Shown here: positions 5,370 to 13,367 of the stretch, one piece after another
How the letters are laid out: each line of letters begins with the position of its first letter
Numbering within the stretch: position 1 is the stretch's first letter
NCBI GenBank assembly: GCA_027031305.1
Contig: JALVRJ010000239.1
Coordinates: 1-13,758 of the forward strand
Reading direction: 5' to 3'
Length of the DNA stretch: 13,758 nt
From: Hyphomicrobiales bacterium
Lineage (GTDB): Bacteria > Pseudomonadota > Alphaproteobacteria > Rhizobiales > Aestuariivirgaceae
The notes under the pieces: generated by a model
What the model was told of the DNA's origin: nothing
Databases searched by the model: none
The model's input: the letters and a program-made list of their open reading frames with translations, nothing else
Made by a program: the position numbers and the translations under genes

Positions 5370-6808
5370 GCAAGAAATCCCGGCGCCGCAAGCAGGCGGC
5401 GCGCAATGAAATCGTCTTTCAGGTGGAAGAGAAAAGGCCCACCCGCGCCGTCATCATCCATCCCGACATGAGCGCCCTGCCCGCCGCCACCGCCGAATCG
5501 GCGGCCGACCTGGCCACCACCGGCGCCATTACGTCGCGCGACCCCGCGCGCCGGCTGGAAGAGGCCGTCTCGCTGGCCCAAGCCATCGAGCTGGACGTGC
5601 GCGATGCCATCATCGTGCCCATGCGCAAGGTCGCTCCCGCCACCCTGTTGGGCGGCGGCAAGGTGGAGGAGCTGAAGGGTCGGATCGAGGCGGCGGACGC
5701 CGAGCTGGTCATCCTCGACACCCACCTCTCGCCGGTGCAGCAACGCAACCTCGAGAAGGCCTGGGACGTGAAGGTGCTCGACCGCACCGGCCTGATCCTG
5801 GAAATCTTCGGCCGCCGCGCCAGCACGAAGGAAGGCCGCTTGCAGGTGGAGCTGGCGCACCTGGAATACCAGCGCACGCGGCTGGTGCGTTCCTGGACAC
5901 ACCTGGAGCGCCAGCGTGGCGGCGCCGGCTTCATGGGCGGCCCCGGTGAAACCCAGATCGAGATCGACCGCCGCATCCTCAAGGACCGCATCGCCCGCAT
6001 CCGCCGCCAACTGCAAGAGGTGGCGCGCACCCGCGAGCTGCATCGCAAGACCCGCCGCAGGACGCCCTGGCCGGTGGTGGCGCTGGCCGGCTACACCAAC
6101 ACCGGCAAGTCCACCCTGTTCAACCGCCTCACCAGGGCGCAAGTCCTGGCAAAGGACCAGCTCTTCGCCACGCTGGACCCCACCATGCGGCTCATCCGCC
6201 TGGCGTCGGGGCGCGAGGTGGTGCTGTCCGACACCGTGGGCTTCATCTCCGATCTGCCCACCACGCTGGTCGCCGCCTTCCGCGCCACGCTCGAGGAGGT
6301 GGTGGAGGCCGACCTCGTCTTGCACGTGCGCGACATGAACGACGAGGACGAGGCCCGCGCTCAGAAGCAAGACGTGTTGCGGGTGCTGGCCGAGCTCGGC
6401 ATCGGCGAGGACAAGCCCATCATCGAGGTATGGAACAAGGCCGACCTCTGGGCCGAGGAAACCCGCGCCCGGCTGGAAGGCCTTGCCGCGAAGCGCGACG
6501 ACGTGGTCATCACCTCCGCGCTGACCGGCGAGGGACTGGACGCATTGCAAGAGCGCATCGCCAAGAAGCTCGCCGCCTCCTCCGCGGTGCGTCGCTTGCG
6601 ACTGTCCCACGCCGAGGGGGCCGATCTGGCCTGGTGCTATCGCCACGCCGAAGTGCTCGCACGCGAGGACGCGGAAGACGGCGTGGCCCTTACCCTGCGC
6701 CTGCCGCCGGCCGAGCTTTCACGCGCCGAGCGCCGCTTCGGCACCCGCCTGGAGGAAGCCGACGTCCGCACCAGCACAGAAGAAGCGGCCCGGCAGGCGG
6801 CGGAATAG
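5366..6808 (+). CDS. hflX: Ribosome-associated GTPase HflX
   Basis: HflX is a GTPase that binds the ribosomal E site region and splits or rescues stalled ribosomes, often under stress. The product is 480 residues. The N-terminal HflX domain covers about 25-235, with the nucleotide-proximal signature THLERQRGGAGFMGGPGETQ (178-197) and a coiled helical linker to about 232. The G domain has GYTNTGKST (242-250), switch I around FATLDPT (267-273), DTVGF (289-293) and NKADL (357-361). The C-terminal part from about 400 is the usual variable domain, ending in an acidic, Ala-rich tail. AGGA lies 5 nt before the ATG. It follows hfq as expected and is convergent with the VWA gene. The P-loop has Thr where Ala is more usual (GYTNAGKS), which keeps the GK[ST] core. 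Confidence 0.96.
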   Translation: MSKKSRRRKQAARNEIVFQVEEKRPTRAVIIHPDMSALPAATAESAADLATTGAITSRDPARRLEEAVSLAQAIELDVRDAIIVPMRKVAPATLLGGGKVEELKGRIEAADAELVILDTHLSPVQQRNLEKAWDVKVLDRTGLILEIFGRRASTKEGRLQVELAHLEYQRTRLVRSWTHLERQRGGAGFMGGPGETQIEIDRRILKDRIARIRRQLQEVARTRELHRKTRRRTPWPVVALAGYTNTGKSTLFNRLTRAQVLAKDQLFATLDPTMRLIRLASGREVVLSDTVGFISDLPTTLVAAFRATLEEVVEADLVLHVRDMNDEDEARAQKQDVLRVLAELGIGEDKPIIEVWNKADLWAEETRARLEGLAAKRDDVVITSALTGEGLDALQERIAKKLAASSAVRRLRLSHAEGADLAWCYRHAEVLAREDAEDGVALTLRLPPAELSRAERRFGTRLEEADVRTSTEEAARQAAE

Positions 6809-6840
6809 GCCGGCCCGTCCCCACTCCACGCAAGGCACGA

Positions 6841-6877
6841 ATAAGAAAAGGCGGTCGGGCACTTTCACCCGGCCGCC
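6841..6877 (-). terminator. Rho-independent terminator of the VWA gene
   Basis: On the minus strand GGCGGCCGGG and CCCGACCGCC (6877-6850) pair over 10 bp with one wobble and an 8-nt loop, followed by TTTTCTTATT. It lies 26 bp after the VWA stop. On the plus strand the same hairpin lacks a T-run, so it is at best a partial stop for hflX. Confidence 0.75.
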
Positions 6878-6902
6878 CTGCATCGTATTCCTCCAGTCCC
6901 GC

Positions 6903-8504
6903 CTACTCCGTCAGGTGCAGCTCCACGAGATCGTCCGCGATCCGCTCGAACACCTTCTCCAGCTGGCCGCTCTTGGCGTCATAGGATCCAAGCGTCGAAC
7001 ACTGCCGCAACAGTCGCTTGATGGTGGGATCGCTCACGTCGAAGGTCACGGTGATGATTTCGGCGTTGGGCCTGCCCGTGGCCGGGTTGGTGGCCGTGAT
7101 GTTGCCACACAGCTCCTTGAGGATCTTGTTGCCACGGGCCGCATCCCTGCTCTTGTGATCGCGGTAGAGCCGGTAACGGCGCTTGTCGGGCGCGCGTGTA
7201 TTCTCGCCATCGGTCATCAACACGATAACCTTGCGCACGTTCTTGCTCTTCACCTCCGTGTCGCTGGCGCCCTCGGTGAACGGCGCCTTGTGCGATAGCA
7301 CGCGCCAGCCCCATGCCAGACCGATGGGAATGTAGGTGTAACCATCGGCTCTGAGCATGCGGATTTTCTGAATCAGCACGGACTTGTTGTCTTTCAGCGT
7401 CATCAGCGGCGTTATCGGCGATACATAGCAGTTGTTTCTCTCACTCCAACCGTTGTAGTGAGTTCGCGGGTAGCGCGTAAGCCGCGCATAATTCATCACC
7501 CCCGGCACCTTTGCCACGCCGTAATTTTCATCCTTGACGTTCAGCGGATAATTCCGCGAACCCACGCAGCCTTCCCACTTGACCTTTCTCTTCAGGGTCC
7601 GCGTGATATTCTTGCATGGGCCGGTGCTGATCCATTTCCACTTCTTGCACCGCCTCCCGTAGTGAGTCTTGCACACCCGGTGGCGGCTGGTGCTATCCGG
7701 ACTGCCCACCCAACGACAGCTTCTCCAGGCACCCCACTGCCAACGCATGCACCGACTATGGCCGGGACAATGCCGCGTGATATAGGTCATCGTCGCCGTG
7801 ACGTCCGGATCAACCTTTATCCAGCTGGCGTTGCGGTATCGCTTGCCGACTTTCACGTATTCGGCGAACGGCACGATGGCCACCTTGAACGAGTTGCGGT
7901 CACCGGGCAATTTGGTGTGGATGGTGTTCAGGAACTTCTTGGCGGCCCTTTTCAACTCCGCCATCTTCGATCCTTCCATGGAACCGGTGGTGTCCAGTAC
8001 CAGCGCCACTTCCGTCTGGTTGAGCGAGGCCTTCACCGAAGAGTTGATGTTGAGGTCCATGCTGTCGATGCCCGCCAGGCGGATGAAATAGGTGGGAAAT
8101 TTCGCCTTCACCTTGACCTTCAGCTCGCGCGTGGAGCGGTTGAGGCTCATGATCTCACTGCCCAGCGCGATTTCCTGTTCGAAACGCGACTTCAGCGACG
8201 TGCGCAAATGCTTGTCGAAATACCGCCGCAACTTCGAGATGGAGATCCGATTGTTTTTTTGGTAGTGCATGTAGGCGGCCAACGCCGCGCTATCCACCGC
8301 CGCCTGCAACTTCGAACGCGCCGCCAGCACGCGCGCATAGTCCGCGCCGCCCCCGGCCAACAGGATGAGCACCGGCAGGGCCAGCGTCACCATCAGGGCC
8401 ACGTTGCCCTTCTCGTCCTCTCCCAAAAAACCACGCGCCTTGCGGCCCAGTCGACTGTTCCAATCCTTGTTCATCTCTCGCACCCGCTTGTTGCACCGGA
8501 ACAT
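6903..8504 (-). CDS. TadG-like pilus/von Willebrand A domain protein with Cys-rich insert
   Basis: Residues 28-60 (EDEKGNVALMVTLALPVL and onward) are the TadE/TadG-type N terminus: one membrane segment at about 36-55, then the ARSKLQAAVDSAALAA helix. The protein should be anchored in the inner membrane with its bulk outside. A von Willebrand A domain starts at VALVLDTTGSMEGSK, with the metal-site motif DTTGS at 171-175 and TDGEN at 431-435. Between them, residues 244-313 form an unusual insert with seven Cys and many Trp and Arg. Another ATG at 8474 (MNKDWNSRL) is an equally possible start; neither has a strong ribosome binding site. The gene stands alone: no other tad/flp pilus genes are in the window. 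It could help pilus assembly or adhesion, but this is inference. Confidence 0.85.
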   Translation of the reverse strand: MFRCNKRVREMNKDWNSRLGRKARGFLGEDEKGNVALMVTLALPVLILLAGGGADYARVLAARSKLQAAVDSAALAAYMHYQKNNRISISKLRRYFDKHLRTSLKSRFEQEIALGSEIMSLNRSTRELKVKVKAKFPTYFIRLAGIDSMDLNINSSVKASLNQTEVALVLDTTGSMEGSKMAELKRAAKKFLNTIHTKLPGDRNSFKVAIVPFAEYVKVGKRYRNASWIKVDPDVTATMTYITRHCPGHSRCMRWQWGAWRSCRWVGSPDSTSRHRVCKTHYGRRCKKWKWISTGPCKNITRTLKRKVKWEGCVGSRNYPLNVKDENYGVAKVPGVMNYARLTRYPRTHYNGWSERNNCYVSPITPLMTLKDNKSVLIQKIRMLRADGYTYIPIGLAWGWRVLSHKAPFTEGASDTEVKSKNVRKVIVLMTDGENTRAPDKRRYRLYRDHKSRDAARGNKILKELCGNITATNPATGRPNAEIITVTFDVSDPTIKRLLRQCSTLGSYDAKSGQLEKVFERIADDLVELHLTE

Positions 8505-8600
8505 ACTCGGTTCGGTGCCGTTTTAGGCGAGAGAATTGAAGATGCCGTTTAAGAATTGCGCAAAATTTTAATTTTGAATCTGACCTTCAAAGAAAAAAGG
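8505..8600. other. AT-rich intergenic region upstream of the VWA gene
   Basis: These bases are far more AT-rich than their surroundings, and the low-GC stretch runs into the last codons of the hydrolase gene (to about 8645). It holds small inverted repeats, including caaaatt-tt-aattttg, but no clear terminator for the hydrolase. TTGCGC-17-TTCAAT on the minus strand is a weak promoter candidate for the VWA gene. No small gene is visible. Confidence 0.5.
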
Positions 8601-9383
8601 TTACCCAATCCAACAATTGTTCTCATGTTTATGAAAAAAGTCCGCCACCACATTCTTGTGTGTCAAGTCACCTACCGCGTTCATGTGGTTGCGGCCCTTC
8701 AATGTCACCAGCGCCGCATCGGGCAGCAGCTCCATCAATGTCCCGGGCGCGCCGGCGATGGTGTCCTCGTCTCCCACCACCACCAGCACCGGCATTGAAA
8801 GCCCGCGCATGTCCTCGGGCTGAAGCGCCACCCGCGAAGCACTGATGCACGTCGCGAGCGCCTTCAGGTCGCCGCCCGTGCGCTCGGCGAACTGCCGAAA
8901 GCCCCTGGCCCAAGGGGGAATGGCGGGGTCGGCATCAGGGTTCTTGCTCAGCAGCGCACGGGCGATCTCTTCCGAGCCACCCACCCCGTGCACGAGATTG
9001 CCCGCCATGCCGGAAAGCACCAGCGCACACACGCGCTGCGGATGGGTGATGGCCAGGAAGGCCGCCACCCGTGCCCCCATGGAATATCCCATGACGAAGG
9101 CGCGTGGGATGTTCAGATGATCCATTAGCCGCCGCGCGTCTTCCGCCATGGATGGCGCGGCATAGCGCTCTGCCGTGTAGAGCTTCTCGCTTCGCCCATG
9201 ACCGGGAAAGTCCGGCACAATGACGCGAAAGCCCTGCCCGGCCAGGAAATCCGTCCAGCCGGTGGAGATCCAGTTCACCCGCCCATTGGAGGCGAACCCG
9301 TGCAGCAACAATACCGGCGCGCCGTCTTCCGGACCGAAAACCTCGTAATGAATGCGCACGCCTGCGGAATCGAAATGGGGCAT
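8601..9383 (-). CDS. Alpha/beta hydrolase
   Basis: The product is a 260-residue cytoplasmic protein of the alpha/beta-hydrolase fold, without signal peptide. The oxyanion motif is LLLHGF (25-30). The nucleophile elbow GYSMG places the catalytic Ser at 101. The acid is Asp205 or Asp207 in VVVGDEDTIAG, and the base is His233 in KGRNHMNAV. PDFPGHGRS (58-65) is typical of small-ester and lactone hydrolases. The start MPHFDSAG is chosen over one 11 codons upstream because GGGAGG lies about 10 nt before it and the fold begins there. The substrate cannot be told from sequence. It is divergent from the zinc-finger gene across 88 bp, which holds a small palindrome ctttgcaaag (9409-9418). The last ten codons lie in AT-rich DNA. 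Confidence 0.9.
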   Translation of the reverse strand: MPHFDSAGVRIHYEVFGPEDGAPVLLLHGFASNGRVNWISTGWTDFLAGQGFRVIVPDFPGHGRSEKLYTAERYAAPSMAEDARRLMDHLNIPRAFVMGYSMGARVAAFLAITHPQRVCALVLSGMAGNLVHGVGGSEEIARALLSKNPDADPAIPPWARGFRQFAERTGGDLKALATCISASRVALQPEDMRGLSMPVLVVVGDEDTIAGAPGTLMELLPDAALVTLKGRNHMNAVGDLTHKNVVADFFHKHENNCWIG

Positions 9384-9471
9384 TTCGGACGCCTCCCATT
9401 CAGTCCATCTTTGCAAAGGTTCCCCGATGTGCTACCCGCAGTGCCAGCGGCATGACAAGGGAAGACGGCGC

Positions 9472-9711
9472 ATGGCGAAGGAAACCACCCTGCTGTTCCA
9501 CAACGACATGGGCGCGAACGAAATCCGCACCGGCGCGCGCCATGTGGGTTGCTGCGGCGCCCGCCCCCCCATGGATCACCCCCACGTATATTATCACCTG
9601 GAAGAAGGCGGGATGGTGCGCTGCTCCTATTGTTCCACCATCATCCGCCACGACCCGGCCCTCGCCGAGGATGCCTGCGAACCGGCGGAGGCCCTGCTGG
9701 AGCGCCGCTGA
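9472..9711 (+). CDS. Small zinc-finger protein, zf-CHCC (NDUFS6-like)
   Basis: The product is 79 residues. The part GARHVGCCGARPPMDHPHVY (21-40) followed by CSYCSTII (51-58) fits the zf-CHCC zinc-binding family, related to the NDUFS6/13-kDa accessory subunit of mitochondrial complex I. Expected zinc ligands are Cys27 or Cys28, His36, Cys51 and Cys54. The usual family signature reads roughly C-D-G-G with GHPRVYL; here it is CCGA and DHPHVYY, so this copy is diverged. The start is chosen because AAGGGAAG (9457-9464) lies 7 nt before it. A weak promoter candidate is TTGCAA (9411-9416), 16 bp before TACCCG (9433-9438). It converges on the metallohydrolase gene with only 24 bp between stops. A role with respiratory complex I is known for the eukaryotic relative and only inferred here. 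Confidence 0.85.
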   Translation: MAKETTLLFHNDMGANEIRTGARHVGCCGARPPMDHPHVYYHLEEGGMVRCSYCSTIIRHDPALAEDACEPAEALLERR

Positions 9712-9735
9712 CGCGCCTGCCAGCCGAACCGCCAT

Positions 9736-10560
9736 TCATTCAACCACCGGCAACCGCAGCGTCAGCCCGTCATACGCCGGCTCCACGCCCTCGGGCAGCG
9801 TCCGGCGCAAGGTGGCGTAATCCATCAGTACGCCCATGTTGGTCAGGATGGTGCGCCTCGGCTTCAGGCGCTCAACCCACTTGAGCGTCACGTCCAGCAC
9901 GAAGTGCGTCGGATGCGGCTTCCCTCCGGGGCGGAAGGCATCCACGATCCACACGTCAAGTCCCTTCAGCGCCTCCACGCTGCATTCGGGAATATCGTTC
10001 AGGTCCGGCGTGTAGGCCAGCGAACCGATGCGGAAGCCGTAGGAGCGGATGATGCCATGCTCCAGCTCGAACGGCAGCGCCGTGATCGCGCCGCCCGCGC
10101 CGGCGATGACGACCTCGCGGTTGGCGCGAATCAGGTTCAGCTCCAGGATGGGCGGATAGGGACTGCCCGCCGGCGTCGTGAAGCAATAGCCGAATCGGTC
10201 CTGGAGCACCTGCGCGGTGCGGGCGTTGGCGTAGACCGGCACGCGCTCGCGCCCGCGGTTGAAATAGACCCCGCGCAAGTCGTCGATGCCGTGCAGGTGG
10301 TCGGCGTGCTCATGGGTGTAGAGCACCGCGTCCAGCGTGCCCACGTCCGCCGCGTTCATCTGCTCGCGAAAGTCCGGCCCGGTGTCGATGACCACCCGGG
10401 TTTCCTCTCCGGCGGCATTGCGCCGGCGCACCAGCAGGGCGCAACGCCGCCGCCGGTTCTTCGGCTCTTCCGGATCGCACGCACCCCAGTCGTTGCCCAC
10501 GCGCGGCACACCGCCCGAAGGCGAACACCCCAGCACCATGAATTCGTAAACGTCCGCCAT
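9736..10560 (-). CDS. PhnP-like metallo-beta-lactamase fold hydrolase
   Basis: The product is a 274-residue cytoplasmic hydrolase of the PhnP/RNase Z-like branch of the metallo-beta-lactamase fold, whose members often cleave cyclic phosphodiesters. The N terminus GCSPSGGVPRVGNDWGACDP (11-30) is the group's hallmark. The metal motif is THEHADH (82-88), giving His83, His85, Asp87 and His88. Further ligands are probably His168 (LEHG) and Asp186 (YTPDLND). The C-terminal motif, usually TxMHxDLDY in relatives as I recall, reads TNMGVLMDY (240-248) and so lacks a His there. The start MADVYEFMVLG is preferred to one 19 codons upstream because the fold begins there. It follows tatD by 100 bp on the same strand, the order seen in many alphaproteobacteria. 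The substrate is unknown. Confidence 0.88.
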   Translation of the reverse strand: MADVYEFMVLGCSPSGGVPRVGNDWGACDPEEPKNRRRRCALLVRRRNAAGEETRVVIDTGPDFREQMNAADVGTLDAVLYTHEHADHLHGIDDLRGVYFNRGRERVPVYANARTAQVLQDRFGYCFTTPAGSPYPPILELNLIRANREVVIAGAGGAITALPFELEHGIIRSYGFRIGSLAYTPDLNDIPECSVEALKGLDVWIVDAFRPGGKPHPTHFVLDVTLKWVERLKPRRTILTNMGVLMDYATLRRTLPEGVEPAYDGLTLRLPVVE

Positions 10561-10660
10561 CGCCCCCAGATCCCTGTTGCATCTCCGCTCTCCGCCTGAC
10601 TCCCCGCCCATTTCCATGTTTCCATGACCGGGGGTTGGGCGGTGCGCGCGGCGGCGATCT

Positions 10661-11554
10661 TCACGCGGCTCGTGCGAAAACCTCGGGCCGTCGCGCCTTC
10701 GAGAACAGCCGGAAGAAATTCTCCGACGTCACGCGCGCCAGCTCTTCCGGCGCCACGCCCCTCAGATCGGCCAGATGGCGCAGGGTCACCGCCGTGTGCG
10801 CCGGCTCGCAGATGCGCCCGCGATAGGGCTCCGGCGCCAGAAACGGCGCGTCGGTCTCCACCAGCAGCCGCTCCAGCGGCACCATTTCCGCCGCCTGACG
10901 CACCTCCTCGCTCTTCCTGAACGTCAAAATGCCAGAGAACGACACGTATCCCCCCAGCCTCACGGCCTCCTCCGCCAGCCATGGCGCGGAGGAAAAGCAA
11001 TGCATGACGAAGGGAAAGGCCCCCTTCTCCGTCTCCTCGCGCAGGATTCGCGCCGTGTCCTCCTCCGCCTCGCGCGTATGGACCACCAGGGGCAGGCCCG
11101 TCTCCCGCGCCGCCTCGATATGCTCGCGAAACACGCGTTGCTGCACCTCGCGCGGGCTGCGGTCATAGAAATAGTCCAGGCCCGCCTCGCCGATGGCGAT
11201 GACCTTCGGGTGCGCGGCCAGTTCGACGAGTCCATCCGCGCTCACCATGTCCCTTTCGGCCTCGGCGTGGTGCGGATGCGTGCCCACGCTCGCCCACACC
11301 TCCTCGAACCGCTCGGCCATGGCCAGCACGTCCTGAAACGTCTCCAGCTTCGTCGAGATGGTCAACATGCCGCCCACGCCCACCGCGCGTGCGCGGGCCA
11401 CTACCGCCTCCGGTTCCTTCGCCAATGTGCCGTAGGTCAGGTGGCAGTGCGAATCGACGAACGGCGCCTCCACTGGCTGAATGGGTGGCAGCTCGCGCTT
11501 CTTCCCTTTCTTCTTTCCGCCTTGTTCCGGCCTGTCTTGCGCCTGTTCGCTCAT
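10661..11554 (-). CDS. tatD: TatD family metal-dependent hydrolase
   Basis: TatD proteins are TIM-barrel nucleases with 3'-5' exonuclease activity on DNA and RNA; they were once linked to Tat export, which they do not need. The product is 297 residues. Metal ligands are all present: His36 and His38 in DSHCHL, Glu123 in GEAGLDY, His159 in VVHTRE, His185 in VMHCF and Asp235 in ETDAP. The first 30 residues are a Lys/Arg/Gln-rich extension beyond the usual family start near FVDSHCHL. The start ATG overlaps the metG stop (ATGA, 11554-11551), which sets the start and implies translational coupling. The frame is open for 88 more codons upstream, but these overlap metG. The MBL hydrolase follows. It could be ycfH/tatD-type; I cannot separate paralogues. 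Confidence 0.94.
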   Translation of the reverse strand: MSEQAQDRPEQGGKKKGKKRELPPIQPVEAPFVDSHCHLTYGTLAKEPEAVVARARAVGVGGMLTISTKLETFQDVLAMAERFEEVWASVGTHPHHAEAERDMVSADGLVELAAHPKVIAIGEAGLDYFYDRSPREVQQRVFREHIEAARETGLPLVVHTREAEEDTARILREETEKGAFPFVMHCFSSAPWLAEEAVRLGGYVSFSGILTFRKSEEVRQAAEMVPLERLLVETDAPFLAPEPYRGRICEPAHTAVTLRHLADLRGVAPEELARVTSENFFRLFSKARRPEVFARAA

Positions 11555-13131
11555 GCCTTTTCGCCCTGCTCTTCCTTCTCGACATAGCGCGGAAACACCG
11601 GCGTCGGCCTCTCGATCTTCCGTCCCGGCGGCAGGCGCCCGGCCTCGCCCAGCGCGGCGAAGTCGCGCTCGTTCTTGCCGGCACCGACGAGATCCAGCAT
11701 CTTCGCCCCCGATGCCGGCATGTAGGGCTGAATGAGTATGCCGAACTGACGCACCGCTTCCGCCGTCACGTAAAGCACCGTCTTCATGCGCTCGGGATCG
11801 GTCTTGCGCAAGGCCCACGGCTCCTGCGAGGCGAAGTAGCGGTTGGCCTCTCCGACGGCCCGGAAGATGGCGTCCAGCGCCTTGTGCAGGGCCTGCACCT
11901 CATGGTGCTTGCGCACCTCCTGAATCAGATTGTCAACCTGCTCCAGCAACACCTTGTCTTCCATAGAGAACTCGCCCGGCTGCGGGATCGCGCCGTCGCA
12001 ATACTTGTGGATCATCGACAGCGAGCGCTGCGCCAGGTTGCCGAGGTCGTTGGCGAGATCGGCATTGATGCGGTTGACGATGGCCTCGTGCGAATAGTTG
12101 CCGTCCTGGCCGAAGGGCACCTCGCGCAGGAAGAAATAACGCACCTGGTCGACGCCATATTCCTCAATGAGGTCGAAGGGGCTGACCACGTTGCCGATGG
12201 ATTTCGACATCTTCTGCCCGCGGTTGAACAGGAAACCGTGGCCATAGACCCGTTTCGGCAGCGCGATACCGGCGCTCATCAGGAAGGCCGGCCAATAGAC
12301 GGCGTGGAAGCGGATGATGTCCTTGCCGATGACGTGCAGGTTGGCCGGCCAGTATTTCCAGCGCGGATGGTTCTCGTCCGGGAAACCGGCGCCGGTGAGA
12401 TAGTTGGTCAGCGCGTCCACCCACACATACATCACGTGCCCAGGCGCGTCCGGCACCGGCACGCCCCAGTCGAAGGTGGTGCGCGAAATGGACAGGTCCT
12501 GCAGGCCCGATTTCACGAAGCTAATGACCTCGTTGCGCCGCTCCGGCGGGCCGATGAAGTCGGGGTTCTTCTCGTAAAGCTCCAGCAGCTTGTCCTGATA
12601 GGCGGAAAGGCGGAAGAAATAGCTTTCCTCCTCCATCCACTGCACCTCGGTGCCGGTGGGGGCGAGCTTCTGGCCATTCTCGCCCTCGATAAGCTCGTCC
12701 TCGGAATAATAGGCCTCGTCGCGCACCGAATACCAGCCGGCATACTTGCCGAGGTAGATATCGCCATTGGCCGCCATGCGCCGCCAGATTTCCTGCGCGG
12801 CGCGATAGTGCCGCTCCTCGGTGGTGCGGATGAAGTCGTCGTTGGAGCAGTTGAGCGCCTGCACCATCTTCTGGAACTTCGGCGCCATCATGTCCACGAA
12901 TTCGCGCGGCGTCATGCCGTGTTTCGCCGCCGTCTGCTGGATCTTCTGGCCGTGCTCGTCGGTGCCGGTGAGGAAGAAGACGTCGTATCCGTCCAGCCGC
13001 TTGAAGCGGGCCAGCGCATCCGTTGCCAGCGCCTCGTAGGCATGGCCGATGTGCGGCTCGCCATTGGGGTAGGAAATGGCGGTGGTGATGTAAAAGGTTG
13101 GCTTGTCGTTTTGCTGGCTGCTCATGAGCAT
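11551..13131 (-). CDS. metG: Methionyl-tRNA synthetase
   Basis: MetG charges tRNA-Met with methionine for initiation and elongation. The product is 526 residues, a class I synthetase. It has HIGH at 27-30 ([13 protein letters not shown]), KMSKS at 307-311, and [12 protein letters not shown] (236-247). The connective-peptide region around [15 protein letters not shown] (133-147) lacks the zinc-binding cysteines of the E. coli type, as is normal in the short alphaproteobacterial form. There is no C-terminal tRNA-binding (Arc1p-like) domain, also normal here. The start at 13131 is chosen because GGAG lies 6 nt upstream; a second ATG two codons later is possible. It lies between holB and tatD, overlapping tatD by 4 bp. 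Confidence 0.98.
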   Translation of the reverse strand: MLMSSQQNDKPTFYITTAISYPNGEPHIGHAYEALATDALARFKRLDGYDVFFLTGTDEHGQKIQQTAAKHGMTPREFVDMMAPKFQKMVQALNCSNDDFIRTTEERHYRAAQEIWRRMAANGDIYLGKYAGWYSVRDEAYYSEDELIEGENGQKLAPTGTEVQWMEEESYFFRLSAYQDKLLELYEKNPDFIGPPERRNEVISFVKSGLQDLSISRTTFDWGVPVPDAPGHVMYVWVDALTNYLTGAGFPDENHPRWKYWPANLHVIGKDIIRFHAVYWPAFLMSAGIALPKRVYGHGFLFNRGQKMSKSIGNVVSPFDLIEEYGVDQVRYFFLREVPFGQDGNYSHEAIVNRINADLANDLGNLAQRSLSMIHKYCDGAIPQPGEFSMEDKVLLEQVDNLIQEVRKHHEVQALHKALDAIFRAVGEANRYFASQEPWALRKTDPERMKTVLYVTAEAVRQFGILIQPYMPASGAKMLDLVGAGKNERDFAALGEAGRLPPGRKIERPTPVFPRYVEKEEQGEKA

Positions 13132-13367
13132 GATGCTCCACGGGGTTGGGATTCGCCTCTCACGCGTTCATGAAGCATTTTTTGAACCCTGTTCCCAGCC
13201 TTTGCAAGCCCATGAAACATGCACGCCACATCAGCGCCTGAAAACTTGCTGGCGCCCAGCCCACCACTGGCAACATGCCCTGCCCGCTCAACCCGGCCTC
13301 TCCCTCTCATGCGAACAAGCGCGGAATTTCAGTTGCCGGCCTTTCGCATTGTTTTGCGCAATCGCAC
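13132..13367. other. Intergenic region between holB and metG
   Basis: About 236 bp without a credible gene. Open frames across it show no family signature. It has one small hairpin (gctgg-cgc-ccagc, around 13251) and no clear terminator or strong promoter on the minus strand. TTGCAA-17-CAAAAA, about 50-80 bp before metG, is the only weak promoter candidate. Confidence 0.45.

Noticed and set aside
5258..6646. A 462-codon open frame on the minus strand
   Set aside because: Antisense to hfq/hflX, low complexity, rich in Gly, His, Gln and Leu, with no motif. hflX is the real gene.
7458..8552. A 364-codon open frame on the plus strand
   Set aside because: Antisense to the VWA gene, His/Arg/Pro-rich, no domain. 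The VWA protein has a clear membrane segment and metal-site motifs.
8562..8577. AT-only inverted repeat caaaatt-tt-aattttg
   Set aside because: Short, AT-rich, and likely by chance in a low-GC stretch. It is not a convincing terminator.
9409..9418. Palindrome ctttgcaaag between the divergent hydrolase and zinc-finger genes
   Set aside because: Ten bases are too few to call an operator, and no regulator gene is nearby.
11389..13173. A 594-codon open frame on the plus strand, longer than metG itself
   Set aside because: It is antisense to metG and tatD, rich in His, Leu, Arg and Val with no domain signature, and metG has all its catalytic motifs. It is a by-product of GC-rich codon use.
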